64,000 nt of DNA from Planktophila sp965267775 (GTDB lineage Bacteria > Actinomycetota > Actinomycetes > Nanopelagicales > Nanopelagicaceae): contig OZ254140.1 in assembly GCA_965267775.1 (NCBI GenBank), forward strand, positions 62,001 to 126,000. The letters are read 5' to 3'. Shown piece by piece: positions 16,248 to 24,457 of this stretch. The translations under genes and the position numbers were made by a program. A model generated the notes under the pieces. It saw only the letters and a program-made list of their open reading frames with translations. It did no database searches and was not told the DNA's origin. How positions within the stretch are numbered: position 1 is the first letter of the stretch; each line of letters opens with the position of its first letter.

Positions 16248-17193
16248 CGAAACCTTCTCCCGTCAGCGATACAAAGCGCTCTTCTAGCTTCGGCGCTTCA
16301 AGAGTAAAACCTTGAATCTTCACGCCAGCCTTTACCAACGCATCAACAATCGTCTCTGGCGCGATGAAGTTATTTGTGAGATTTGCCTTGATTGCGCCAC
16401 CTTCATTGCGCGCCTCAATGTCCAGCGAATTAAGCGTTGCAATCGCCTTTTCAATATCTGGTGTTCGCAAGTTGAGATTGAGAATCTCGCTAAAAGATAA
16501 CTCTTCGATAGAACCTTGCGCGACAATCTTTCCTGCACTCATCACTGCAAGATGCGAGCAGATCTGTTCAATCTCGAGAAGTAAGTGGCTTGAGATAAAG
16601 ATGGTGATTCCTTGTGATGCAAGATCGCGAATCAAAGTGCGCACCTCACGTGTGCCCTGCGGATCAAGACCATTAGTTGGTTCATCGAGAATCAATAGCT
16701 CACGTGGCTGCAAGAGTGCATTAGCGATTCCAAGACGTTGCTTCATGCCTAATGAATATGCATGGACCTTCTTATCGCGTGCTGCAGTCAGACCAACGCG
16801 AGCAAGTGCGCTCTCAATTCGTGCTACCCGAGTCTTAGGATCTGCGTTGCTATCTGCACTATCAAAGCGAGCCAAGTTATCTCGACCTGAAAGATATGGA
16901 TAGAAGGCAGGGCCTTCAACGAGCGCTCCAACATGTGGGAGCGCATCCCTTAACTCAAAAGGAATTGATTTATTGAGCAGAAAAATGGATCCAGAGGTGG
17001 CTTCAGCAAGACCAAGCAGCATGCGAATCGTGGTTGTCTTTCCTGAACCGTTAGGTCCAAGAAATCCAAAGATTGATCCACGCGGAACACGAAGATCAAT
17101 CGAATCAACTGCGTTATGCGAACCGAAACTCTTAGTTAACCCTTGAGTTTGGATTGCATATTTACTCTGCGGCAACTTCCAACAATCTCGCAA
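16234..17193 (-). CDS. ABC transporter ATP-binding protein
   Basis: 319 aa from a TTG at 17191-17193. Walker A is GPNGSGKTT, the signature is YSLGMKQR and Walker B is LLILDEPTN. No ATG is in frame at the 5' end. The homologous part begins near KYAIQTQGLTKSFG, so translation may start at this TTG or at a second TTG at 17175; either overlaps the preceding gene's end, implying coupling. It powers the ABC-2 permease that follows. Confidence 0.88.
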   Translation of the reverse strand: MRDCWKLPQSKYAIQTQGLTKSFGSHNAVDSIDLRVPRGSIFGFLGPNGSGKTTTIRMLLGLAEATSGSIFLLNKSIPFELRDALPHVGALVEGPAFYPYLSGRDNLARFDSADSNADPKTRVARIESALARVGLTAARDKKVHAYSLGMKQRLGIANALLQPRELLILDEPTNGLDPQGTREVRTLIRDLASQGITIFISSHLLLEIEQICSHLAVMSAGKIVAQGSIEELSFSEILNLNLRTPDIEKAIATLNSLDIEARNEGGAIKANLTNNFIAPETIVDALVKAGVKIQGFTLEAPKLEERFVSLTGEGFDVAR

Positions 17194-18364
17194 CCGTTAC
17201 AGAGCCTGCGTAAACATCACCGTTATCTGCAAAGTAGATGTTCATCAACGCTGATGTGAAGACGCGGCCGCCTGAAACTGGCTTTGTAAGCTCCTTATAG
17301 AGGTTGTTATTGACCTGTAATAGGCGAAGTTCTGCCGGAACCTGCGCCGCAGGAATTACAGCAACTGCGCCCCAACCCTGTGCTGCGAGATCTTCAAGCT
17401 GCTTACGTGCATCGCCTTCACTTGGCGCCTTTGGTGCCTTCGCAAGCTCGCGCAATACATCTGCCTTAGTTGGCGCTGCTACTTCCTGAACGCGTGTGCC
17501 TGCAGGAGGTGTGAAGTTAAAGTTTGAAGCAGCTGGCTTTGTAAAGGTAATTGTCTCAAAGGCGACTTCAAATGCTGGAGTCGATTGACCAACTGCCATT
17601 ACGCGAGCTGCGAGTGGCAAGCCTGTAGCTGCATCGATTGAAAGTGTTGCTGATGCAACCAATGATTGGCTTCCCTTAGGTGTAATTGTGATCTGGTAGG
17701 CACCGCGATCTGCAATCTTGGCATCTGATGCAACAGTAATAGTTGAGTACTTACCTGCCTCATTCAAAACATATTCAGCAACAGCTGCAGGTGATGTGTA
17801 ATCAAAAGGTAACTTGCCACTGTTCTTGTTAAATAGTGAACGAGCCTCTGATTCGGCCTGAGCAATTTCTGCTTCGCTCACAACAGAGTGCTGTGCAAGT
17901 GACTTGCCAGCATCGTATGACCACAACTGATTGCCGTTACGGATGTAATTGCGCTCTGACAAGAGATCTAAGACCTGAAGACGCGCCTTATCAACACCAT
18001 CGACATAGATATTTGCAGTGTGTGTTCCGGCAAAGAATTCAAGCGCTAGTGCGAGTTCGCCCTGCGCACTTGCCTTAGGCAAGAAATCACTCATCTCCTT
18101 AGGCATGCGCTTTGCAGCCTCATCAATCATTGACTGTGAAATATCAGGAACGATATTCATCGGAGGCAGACCCATGCTCGCCTTCTTGACGATGCGACCT
18201 GAGAAAGCGGTATCTGGATTTGTATTAATCATCTGCAGAATCTGCGATGCGCTCTTATCTGGCAAGTCGATTGAAGCGTTCGCTTGTACTGAGAAACCAA
18301 GAACTGAACCAGCAATAATTACTGGAGCAAGAACTGCAGGGATCCAACGACGATTACGTGACAT
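17162..18364 (-). CDS. LolA/RseB-like exported protein
   Basis: 400 aa from the ATG at 18362-18364, which has GAAAGAGG upstream; the frame runs 57 codons further but without a signal. Residues 6-30 form a signal peptide (PAVLAPVIIAGSVLGFSVQANA). The rest looks like the LolA-type beta fold that carries lipid or lipoprotein moieties (QILQMINTNPDTAFSGRIVK and LWSYDAGKSLAQHSVVSE). It is the first gene of an operon with the ABC ATPase and permease. A tandem 13-bp repeat lies just upstream. The ligand is not known. Confidence 0.75.
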   Translation of the reverse strand: MSRNRRWIPAVLAPVIIAGSVLGFSVQANASIDLPDKSASQILQMINTNPDTAFSGRIVKKASMGLPPMNIVPDISQSMIDEAAKRMPKEMSDFLPKASAQGELALALEFFAGTHTANIYVDGVDKARLQVLDLLSERNYIRNGNQLWSYDAGKSLAQHSVVSEAEIAQAESEARSLFNKNSGKLPFDYTSPAAVAEYVLNEAGKYSTITVASDAKIADRGAYQITITPKGSQSLVASATLSIDAATGLPLAARVMAVGQSTPAFEVAFETITFTKPAASNFNFTPPAGTRVQEVAAPTKADVLRELAKAPKAPSEGDARKQLEDLAAQGWGAVAVIPAAQVPAELRLLQVNNNLYKELTKPVSGGRVFTSALMNIYFADNGDVYAGSVTVARLLEVAAE

Positions 18365-18380
18365 CTTTAGCGCCTCTTTC

Positions 18381-18406
18381 AAAGGTCTTTCGGAAAGGTC
18401 TTTCGG
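18381..18406. repeat. Tandem 13-bp direct repeat before the LolA-like gene
   Basis: AAAGGTCTTTCGG occurs twice back to back (18381-18393 and 18394-18406). It lies 17 nt upstream of the start codon in the 5' region of the LolA-like gene. It could be a regulator binding site or a simple duplication. Confidence 0.8.
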
Positions 18407-18465
18407 AACGTTATTTGGTAAAGGGTAGGTCGGCTCTTCAAAGGGCTCTACTTGAAATAGCCCTT

Positions 18466-18481
18466 TAGAATGTGGGTTATG
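18466..18481 (+). promoter_or_regulatory. Leaderless promoter -10 box of the photolyase
   Basis: TAGAAT at 18466-18471 is 7 nt before the ATG at 18479. This favours that ATG over the one at 18470, which lies inside the -10 box. Confidence 0.5.
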
Positions 18482-19960
18482 GCACAGTTCACGCGGGCGC
18501 TCTATCTGCCATTCGATCAGCTCAACGCCAACCACGGTGTTCTAAGGGGCGCCGATAAGAAGAGCGATCTTCTCGTCTTAGTAGAGAGCCAATCGATGAT
18601 CAGCGGAGCTGATTGGCATCCTGAGCGTCTATTTTTCCTCATCTCATCAGCACGTCACTTTGCAGCCGAACTTCGCGCAGATGGTTTTGAGGTTCGTTAC
18701 ATCAAAGCAAGTAACACAGTTGCAGGGCTGAAAGAGATCAAGAATGAATTTCCTTCTATTACCTTCCATGCGGCAGAGCAATCTTCTTATCGGCTATCTC
18801 GCTCGCTGAGTGAGTTCGGTGTTGAAACAGTTGAGAATGATTTCTTCTTAACACCTCGCAATCTCTTCGCTTCTTGGGCTGGATCGCAGAAGTCATATTT
18901 AATGGAGAACTTCTATCGCAAGCAACGAGTACGCCTCAATGTATTAATGGAGGGCGATGCGCCAATCGGCGGTCAGTGGAATTACGATAAAGATAATCGT
19001 CTGCCGCCCCCGAAGAATTACATCTGGCCCGCCTACCTCGAACATGGCCGCGATGAGATAGATCTTGAGGTTGCGGCCGACTTAAAGATGCAACCAACAC
19101 AGACGTGGGCGACAACTCGTGCCGGTGCGCTGGCGCAGTTGAAGTACTTTATAAAGAACCACTTTGAGAAATTTGGACCATATGAAGATGCGATGGCCCT
19201 CGATAGCTGGGCGCTCCACCACTCACTCTTAAGCCCTTATCTCAACAATGGACTCTTGCACGCATCCGAAGTAATAGATGCTGCATGCGCCAGCTTCTAT
19301 AAAGGTGCCGTACCTATTGAATCTGCCGAAGCATTTGTCCGTCAGATTATTGGCTGGCGCGAATATATCAACGGTATGTACTGGTTCTTAGGCGAGGATT
19401 ACCGCAATCACAATCAACTCGGCGCCGATCGAGATCTGTTGCCACTCTTTACAGATCCTTCTAAGACTTCGATGAAATGTATGAAATCAATTGTGCAAGA
19501 TATTAAGGATCGCTCGTGGGTCCATCACATTCCACGGTTGATGGTTCTGAGCAATCTCGCACTAATAACCGGAACTAACCCCCAACAATTCCTCGATTGG
19601 ATGCGCCGCGAATTTATCGATGCCGCAGATTGGGTGATGGTCCCCAATGTCATCGGTATGGCAGTCCACGCAGATGGTGGCCAATTGATGAGTAAGCCCT
19701 ATGCGGCAGGCGGCGCCTATATCTCTCGCATGAGTAATTACTGCAAGGGCTGCAGTTACAACCCCAAATTGCGAGTAGGCGACGATGCCTGCCCATTCAC
19801 AACCTTGTATTGGGATTTCCTCGACCGCCATAAAGAGACCTTTGTGAAGAACCACCGCATGAGCCAACAAGTAAATGGGTTGAAGCGATTATCCGATCTC
19901 GATGAATTAAAACACAGGGCGCAAGAAGTCTTAAGTGGTTTAGAAAAAGGCGAGATTTAA
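18479..19960 (+). CDS. FeS-type prokaryotic photolyase/cryptochrome (PhrB-like)
   Basis: 493 aa from the ATG at 18479. The N-terminal DPRP-type Rossmann domain starts with ALYLPFDQLNANHG. The C-terminal domain has an FAD-binding region around QIIGWREYINGMYW and the cluster-binding segment MSNYCKGCSYNPK followed by DACPF, whose cysteines hold a [4Fe-4S] cluster in this class. Members repair (6-4) photoproducts in DNA using light. This suits a bacterium of sunlit water. The aminotransferase gene follows by 14 nt. Confidence 0.88.
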   Translation: MAQFTRALYLPFDQLNANHGVLRGADKKSDLLVLVESQSMISGADWHPERLFFLISSARHFAAELRADGFEVRYIKASNTVAGLKEIKNEFPSITFHAAEQSSYRLSRSLSEFGVETVENDFFLTPRNLFASWAGSQKSYLMENFYRKQRVRLNVLMEGDAPIGGQWNYDKDNRLPPPKNYIWPAYLEHGRDEIDLEVAADLKMQPTQTWATTRAGALAQLKYFIKNHFEKFGPYEDAMALDSWALHHSLLSPYLNNGLLHASEVIDAACASFYKGAVPIESAEAFVRQIIGWREYINGMYWFLGEDYRNHNQLGADRDLLPLFTDPSKTSMKCMKSIVQDIKDRSWVHHIPRLMVLSNLALITGTNPQQFLDWMRREFIDAADWVMVPNVIGMAVHADGGQLMSKPYAAGGAYISRMSNYCKGCSYNPKLRVGDDACPFTTLYWDFLDRHKETFVKNHRMSQQVNGLKRLSDLDELKHRAQEVLSGLEKGEI

Positions 19961-19961
19961 T

Positions 19962-19977
19962 TAGAATCTGCGCCATG
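19962..19977 (+). promoter_or_regulatory. Leaderless promoter -10 box of the aminotransferase
   Basis: TAGAAT at 19962-19967 lies 7 nt before the ATG and immediately after the photolyase stop codon, so the gene can be transcribed on its own. Confidence 0.5.
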
Positions 19978-21333
19978 ACAACAGTTATTCATCCGATGCG
20001 CATCGCACAACTAATGAAGATTGAAGAGCAACGCTTTCTCGATCTCCATAAGGAATCCACCGCAGCATTTCACCAATCATCCAAGGTGATGCATGAAGGT
20101 GTACCGATGTCTTGGATGGCTAAGTGGCCAGGCGCTCATCCAGTCTTCGTAAAAGAAGCAAAGGGCGCGCACTTCACAGATCTTGATGGCCACGACTACA
20201 TCGACTTCTGTCTCGGCGATACCGGATCAATGACGGGCCACTCACCAGCTGCAACTGTTGCTGCTGTAAAGGCGCAGATTGATAAGGGCATCACGGCAAT
20301 GTTGCCATCAGAGAATGCAGCAATTGTCAGTGATTTACTGCGTGAACGCTTCGGTCTACCGCTCTGGCAATTTACAGTTTCAGCAACGGATGCCAACCGC
20401 CACGTAATCCGCTATGCGCGCATGATTACAGGGCGCAGCAAGATTGTTGTCATCGACCGTTGCTATCACGGCTCTGTCGATGAAACTTTTGCAACGCTCG
20501 ATGATGCGGGTTTCACCATTAAGCGCGAAGGAAATATCGGAGCGCCCGTCGATCTCGATGTCACAACCCGTGTTGTTGAATTCAATGATTTAGCTGCAAT
20601 GGAGAAAGCACTTGCACACGGTGATGTCGCAGCAATCTTGATGGAACCTGCGATGACCAATATCGGAATTGTTCTTCCTGTTGATGGTTACCTCAAGGGC
20701 GTTGAAGAGTTATGTAAGAAGTACGGCACTCTTCTTATCATTGATGAAACCCACACTATCTCTGTCGGCCCCGGTGGAATGACGAAGCAGCTCGGCCTTA
20801 AGCCAGATTTCTTCACTATTGGTAAAGCACTTGCTGCAGGTATTCCTGTCGGAACATTTGGAATGACTCAGGCGGTCGCTGATGCGATCAAGAAGTATGT
20901 GGAGATTGAGAAGATCGATACCGGCGGCATTGGCGGAACCCTCGCTGGAAATATCTTGGCACTTGCTGCAATGCGCGCAACACTTACCGACGTTCTCACC
21001 GAAACTAACTTTGCAAAGATGATCGAGCTCGGTGATCGCTGGTCAGATGGCGTAGACGCCGCAATCAAGGAGTTTGACCTTGATTGGCATTGCAATCGCC
21101 TCGGTGCGCGCGGTGAATACATCTTCAAAAGCAAGGCCCCACGGACAGGTAAAGAGGCAGCTGACTCAGGTGACTTCGCACTCGAGCAGTACATCCACCT
21201 TCGTCTACTCAACGATGGATTCTTGCTAACGCCATTCCACAACATGGCGCTGATGTGTCCTGATACGACAGCTGCCGATGTTGATGCTCACACCGCGGCC
21301 TTCCGTGCGATGTGTGCTGAGCTCGTTTCTTAA
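19975..21333 (+). CDS. Class III aminotransferase, glutamate-1-semialdehyde aminomutase-like
   Basis: 452 aa. PLP-binding features: IDETHTISVGPGG (Asp on the cofactor ring) and FTIGKALAAGIPVGTFG with the Schiff-base Lys. The N-terminal MSWMAKWPGAHPVFVKEAKG resembles HemL-like transaminases rather than true HemL, so the substrate may be an amino acid or amine other than glutamate semialdehyde. Its stop overlaps that of the convergent mshD in a 4-nt TTAA. Confidence 0.85.
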   Translation: MTTVIHPMRIAQLMKIEEQRFLDLHKESTAAFHQSSKVMHEGVPMSWMAKWPGAHPVFVKEAKGAHFTDLDGHDYIDFCLGDTGSMTGHSPAATVAAVKAQIDKGITAMLPSENAAIVSDLLRERFGLPLWQFTVSATDANRHVIRYARMITGRSKIVVIDRCYHGSVDETFATLDDAGFTIKREGNIGAPVDLDVTTRVVEFNDLAAMEKALAHGDVAAILMEPAMTNIGIVLPVDGYLKGVEELCKKYGTLLIIDETHTISVGPGGMTKQLGLKPDFFTIGKALAAGIPVGTFGMTQAVADAIKKYVEIEKIDTGGIGGTLAGNILALAAMRATLTDVLTETNFAKMIELGDRWSDGVDAAIKEFDLDWHCNRLGARGEYIFKSKAPRTGKEAADSGDFALEQYIHLRLLNDGFLLTPFHNMALMCPDTTAADVDAHTAAFRAMCAELVS

Positions 21334-21803
21334 TTAAATCCCAGTGATTTATAGAGGCCGATACCGGCTTCATTATCTTCATCGACGTACAGGATTGCTG
21401 TCTTTAAATGCTTTTCACGGAGGTAGATAAGCCCCTCAGTGCAGACCGCTTTACCAATGCCTTTATTGGCGAAATCTGGATCGACACCGATGACATAGAG
21501 CTCACCGACTGGATCCACGTTTACAAAGTCATTGTGAATCTTGGTCCAGCAGAAGCCAACGATGATTCCGTTATTGACGCATAAGAAGAAGCCATTGGGA
21601 TCAAACCACGGCTCGCGCATTCGATTCTCTAGATCTGCAAGCGCCCAATTACCTTGGTCAGGATGTACTCGAAAGATTTTATTGTTGAGATCGAGCCACG
21701 CTTCACAATGAATTTCTGGGTCAAAGGTGATGAATTGGTAAGGGTGCGCAATCTGTTCGACAGGAGCATCGAGGGAACGTGAGAGCTTAAGAATCTTGCG
21801 CAT
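21330..21803 (-). CDS. mshD: Mycothiol synthase-like acetyltransferase, half length
   Basis: 157 aa. The sequence matches the C-terminal GNAT domain of MshD: LDLNNKIFRVHPDQGNW, EPWFDPNGFFLCV, VGFCWTKIHNDF, GELYVIGVDPDFANKGIGKA (acetyl-CoA loop) and LYVDEDNEAGIGLYKSLGF. Known MshD proteins have two GNAT domains and about 300 residues; here the N-terminal one is missing and no remnant is seen. MshD acetylates Cys-GlcN-Ins to mycothiol. It follows glnR by 5 nt, as in mycobacteria. Whether the single domain is a full mycothiol synthase is unproven. Confidence 0.82.
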   Translation of the reverse strand: MRKILKLSRSLDAPVEQIAHPYQFITFDPEIHCEAWLDLNNKIFRVHPDQGNWALADLENRMREPWFDPNGFFLCVNNGIIVGFCWTKIHNDFVNVDPVGELYVIGVDPDFANKGIGKAVCTEGLIYLREKHLKTAILYVDEDNEAGIGLYKSLGFN

Positions 21804-21808
21804 GGTGG

Positions 21809-22519
21809 TTACACCAATTCTGATGCAGCTTCACGCCCAGGTTGCTGGACTGTAAAGCGATAACCCACATTGCGGACTGTGCCAATGATGGATTCAAATT
21901 CAGGGCCGAGCTTTGAACGCAAGCGACGGATATGAACATCTACCGTGCGAGTACCACCGAAATAGTCATAGCCCCAGATCTCTTGCAACAACTGTGCGCG
22001 AGTAAAGACGCGTCCAGGATGCTGGGCAAGAAACTTCAGAAGCTCAAATTCCTTAAAAGTTAAGTCAAGTGAAATTCCACGAATCTTTGCTGTGTATGTA
22101 CCTTCATCAATAACAACATCGCCTTGGCGAATCTCAGTAGATGCACCTTCTGCAGCAACGCGCGCATATTCAATAGCATCAACTGCTAAACGAATACGTG
22201 CATCAACTTCTGCAGGTCCTGCAGAATCAAGGATGACATCGTTAATCTGCCAATCAGCGTTGATTGCTGTGAGGCCACCTTCTGTTGTGATGGCAATGAT
22301 TGGTTGTTCAATACCGGTTGTGTGCATCAACTTTGTCAGTGACTTTGCAGCTGGAAATTCTTTACGTGCATCAACAAAGATCAAATCCATCACTGGTGCA
22401 TCAACGAGAACTGATGCTTCAAGGGGAAGGACCTTGATCTGGTGCGATAAGAGGCCGAGCGCTGGCAGAACTTCTGCGCTTGCGCCCTGGGTATTTGTTA
22501 GTAGCAACACCTTGGCCAT
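21809..22519 (-). CDS. glnR: GlnR-type orphan response regulator
   Basis: 236 aa from the ATG at 22517-22519. The receiver-like domain starts KVLLLTNTQGASAEVLPALG; the winged-helix domain carries LTFKEFELLKFLAQHPGRVF, WGYDYFGGTRTVDVHIRRLR and GTVRNVGYRF. This is very close to actinobacterial GlnR, the global nitrogen regulator that acts without a partner kinase. TATTCT on the minus strand lies 6 nt before the ATG, so the mRNA is probably leaderless. mshD follows 5 nt downstream; thiX is divergent, 17 nt away. Confidence 0.9.
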   Translation of the reverse strand: MAKVLLLTNTQGASAEVLPALGLLSHQIKVLPLEASVLVDAPVMDLIFVDARKEFPAAKSLTKLMHTTGIEQPIIAITTEGGLTAINADWQINDVILDSAGPAEVDARIRLAVDAIEYARVAAEGASTEIRQGDVVIDEGTYTAKIRGISLDLTFKEFELLKFLAQHPGRVFTRAQLLQEIWGYDYFGGTRTVDVHIRRLRSKLGPEFESIIGTVRNVGYRFTVQQPGREAASELV

Positions 22520-22536
22520 TGTGTGAGAATACTCGT
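22520..22536. promoter_or_regulatory. 17-bp divergent promoter of glnR and thiX
   Basis: Minus strand TATTCT (22526-22531) is 6 nt before the glnR ATG; plus strand GAGAAT (22525-22530) is 6 nt before the thiX GTG. The two -10 boxes occupy the same bases, so polymerase cannot bind both at once. Confidence 0.5.
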
Positions 22537-22950
22537 GTGAATACTTATCTTCCACTCCTCATCGTGCTCGCGATCGCTAGCGCGTATGGCTTCTGGTGGA
22601 AGAAGCGCCAAGGTGCGATCCGCACCAACAAAGTAGCGCCGGGCCATCACTTGAGCGCTGCAGTATTAGGCGAAGAGCTCGGATCTCGAGCAACGATGGT
22701 CCAGTTCTCATCAGCATTCTGCGCTCCATGTAAGGCAACACATGCCCTGCTATCCCAGATGGTGATACCGATGCACGATGTGAAACACATCCATATCGAT
22801 GCTGAGTCCCATCTCGAGCTCGTTCGTCAGCTTGATATTCGCTCAACGCCAACAACAATCTTCCTTAATGCCAAAGGCATCGAGGTTGGCCGCGCAGCAG
22901 GTACACCTAAGCGCGATCAGGTAATTGCAGCGCTTAACGCAATCGCATAA
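22537..22950 (+). CDS. thiX: Membrane-anchored thioredoxin-like protein
   Basis: 137 aa from the GTG at 22537. The N-terminus is a membrane anchor (LPLLIVLAIASAYGFWW) followed by a basic KKRQG. The thioredoxin domain has FSSAFCAPCKATH (Cys62, Cys65) and the cis-Pro region IRSTPTTIFL. It probably reduces disulfides at the outer face of the membrane. Gene order with glnR, mshD, thiosulfate sulfurtransferase and DUF1416 matches the mycobacterial thiX locus. Confidence 0.85.
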   Translation: MNTYLPLLIVLAIASAYGFWWKKRQGAIRTNKVAPGHHLSAAVLGEELGSRATMVQFSSAFCAPCKATHALLSQMVIPMHDVKHIHIDAESHLELVRQLDIRSTPTTIFLNAKGIEVGRAAGTPKRDQVIAALNAIA

Positions 22951-22992
22951 CACGCAAATCATTCGCAATTAGTCTTACTTAACGGTCTCACT

Positions 22993-23007
22993 TATTATTT
23001 CGCCATG
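22993..23007 (+). promoter_or_regulatory. Leaderless promoter of the sulfur-operon leader peptide
   Basis: TATTAT at 22993-22998 followed by exactly 6 nt and the ATG of the 29-aa leader. There is no ribosome-binding site, so the leader would be translated from the very 5' end of the mRNA. Confidence 0.6.
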
Positions 23008-23094
23008 TTCGCAATTCCAACCAGCTATTTCACAAAGCGCCGCGTCTTGGACTACGGCCGCCTTGCTGGTTCTTTGTGTATGTGTACAAAGTAA
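23005..23094 (+). CDS. Cysteine-containing leader peptide of the sulfur operon
   Basis: 29 aa. It reads MFAIPTSYFTKRRV, then LDYGRLAGSLCMCTK and stop. The core R-R-x-x-D-x-x-R-x-x-x-x-L-C resembles short actinobacterial leader peptides found before sulfur genes, and the two Cys codons (TGT-ATG-TGT) lie near the end, where ribosome stalling at low Cys-tRNA would be sensed. In mycobacteria, leaderless Cys-rich uORFs control the equivalent operon. It lies 41 nt upstream of the DUF4395 gene. No clear terminator hairpin is seen after it, so the mechanism may act on translation or Rho. Confidence 0.7.
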   Translation: MFAIPTSYFTKRRVLDYGRLAGSLCMCTK

Positions 23095-23135
23095 TTCAAC
23101 ACTCATTACTCGTTCACATAAACAAAGGAAATTAA

Positions 23136-23582
23136 ATGTCAGAAGTTCTCGATAAGCCAGAGGTAGCGCGTATCTACATCGATGCACGTGGTCCACGCTT
23201 TGGTGCGGTCATTACAACGACAGTTCTTGCAATCGCATTGGTAACTCAGAACGTCTGGGTACTACTTGCACAAGGACTCATCTTTGCAATTGGCGCACTT
23301 CGCGGTCCACAGTTCACTCCTTACGGTTTGATCTTTAAGAACTTCATCAAGCCTCGTCTTGCACAGCCAGGACCAACTGAAGATGTGCGACCACCGAAGT
23401 TCGCTCAATCAGTTGGATTTGCTTTCGCGCTCGTAGGTTTGATTGCTGGATTTGCTGGAGCAACAACAATCTTCACAGTCGCAGTCGGTTTTGCACTGGG
23501 AGCAGCATTTCTTAACGCGGCATTTAATTACTGCCTCGGCTGCGAGATGTACTTACTTCTCGTCCGCCTCACATCTAAGTAA
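23136..23582 (+). CDS. DUF4395 membrane protein
   Basis: 148 aa with about four hydrophobic helices (TTTVLAIALVTQNVWVLLAQ, LIFAIGALRG, GFAFALVGLIAGFAGATTIF and a last one). It holds an NYCLGCEMYLL segment with two Cys near the C-terminus, typical of DUF4395 proteins found next to thiosulfate sulfurtransferases. AAAGGAAATTAA before the ATG is a good ribosome-binding site. A role in sulfur compound uptake or membrane redox is inferred from the operon. Confidence 0.82.
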   Translation: MSEVLDKPEVARIYIDARGPRFGAVITTTVLAIALVTQNVWVLLAQGLIFAIGALRGPQFTPYGLIFKNFIKPRLAQPGPTEDVRPPKFAQSVGFAFALVGLIAGFAGATTIFTVAVGFALGAAFLNAAFNYCLGCEMYLLLVRLTSK

Positions 23583-23617
23583 TTCAATTTTTCAACTCAA
23601 CAACAGGAGATATACAT

Positions 23618-24451
23618 ATGTCACGTGAAACAGCTCTAGTAACGGCCGATTGGGTCGCAGAGAACCTCAATAACCCATCAGTTGCAATCGTTGAGGTCGA
23701 TGAAGACACAGCGCTTTACGCACAGGGTCACATTGAGAACGCAATTACATTTAACTGGCGTGAAGATCTACAAGATGGTCTTCGCCGCGACATCATCTCT
23801 CGGGCCGGCTTTGAAGCCCTTCTCTCAAAGAACGGTATCGCAAATGACACAACAGTCGTTCTCTACGGCGGCAATAACAACTGGTTTGCAACCTATGCAT
23901 ACTGGTACTTCAAGCTCTACGGCCACCAGGATGTTCGCCTCCTCGATGGTGGACGCAAGCGCTGGGAGCTCGATGCTCGCCCATTCGTAACAGATGTTCC
24001 TGCACGCACAGCAACTCGTTACGTTGCAAAGGATCAGGACCTTTCACTTCGCGCATTCCGCGATGAGGTAATCGCTGCAATCGGCGTGAAGAACATCGTT
24101 GATGTGCGCTCACCAGCTGAATTCTCAGGAGAGCTTGCAGCACCTGCACACCTTCCACAAGAAGGCGGTCAGGTAAAGGGCCATGTACCAAGTGCAAAGA
24201 ACATTCCTTGGTCAAAGGCTGCAAATGAAGATGGAACTTTCAAGTCGCAAGATGAGTTGAAGGAGATCTACACATCTGCAGGCGTTAATCTCGCAAATGA
24301 CACCATTGCCTATTGCCGTATCGGTGAGCGCTCTGCATTCTCATGGTTCGTTCTTCATGAGCTTCTCGGCGTAACAAATGTAAAGAACTACGACGGTTCA
24401 TGGACTGAATACGGTTCACTCGTAGGCGTTCCAGTTGAGATTGGTGCGTAA
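23618..24451 (+). CDS. sseA: Thiosulfate sulfurtransferase (tandem rhodanese)
   Basis: 277 aa with two rhodanese domains. The catalytic Cys233 is in AYCRIGERSAFSWFVLHELLG-type sequence, close to the CRIGERS loop of mycobacterial CysA2. The N-terminal domain has AIVEVDEDTALYAQGHIENA and no catalytic Cys. It transfers sulfane sulfur from thiosulfate to a thiol acceptor. AGGAG precedes the ATG. DUF1416 follows by 6 nt. The leader peptide upstream suggests control by cysteine supply. Confidence 0.92.
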   Translation: MSRETALVTADWVAENLNNPSVAIVEVDEDTALYAQGHIENAITFNWREDLQDGLRRDIISRAGFEALLSKNGIANDTTVVLYGGNNNWFATYAYWYFKLYGHQDVRLLDGGRKRWELDARPFVTDVPARTATRYVAKDQDLSLRAFRDEVIAAIGVKNIVDVRSPAEFSGELAAPAHLPQEGGQVKGHVPSAKNIPWSKAANEDGTFKSQDELKEIYTSAGVNLANDTIAYCRIGERSAFSWFVLHELLGVTNVKNYDGSWTEYGSLVGVPVEIGA

Positions 24452-24457
24452 CCGAAT

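Noticed and set aside
22975..23196. 73-codon minus-strand frame over the leader peptide region
   Set aside because: It overlaps the start of the DUF4395 gene and the leader; no promoter or ribosome-binding site, and the plus-strand leader has both a -10 box and a recognisable peptide pattern.
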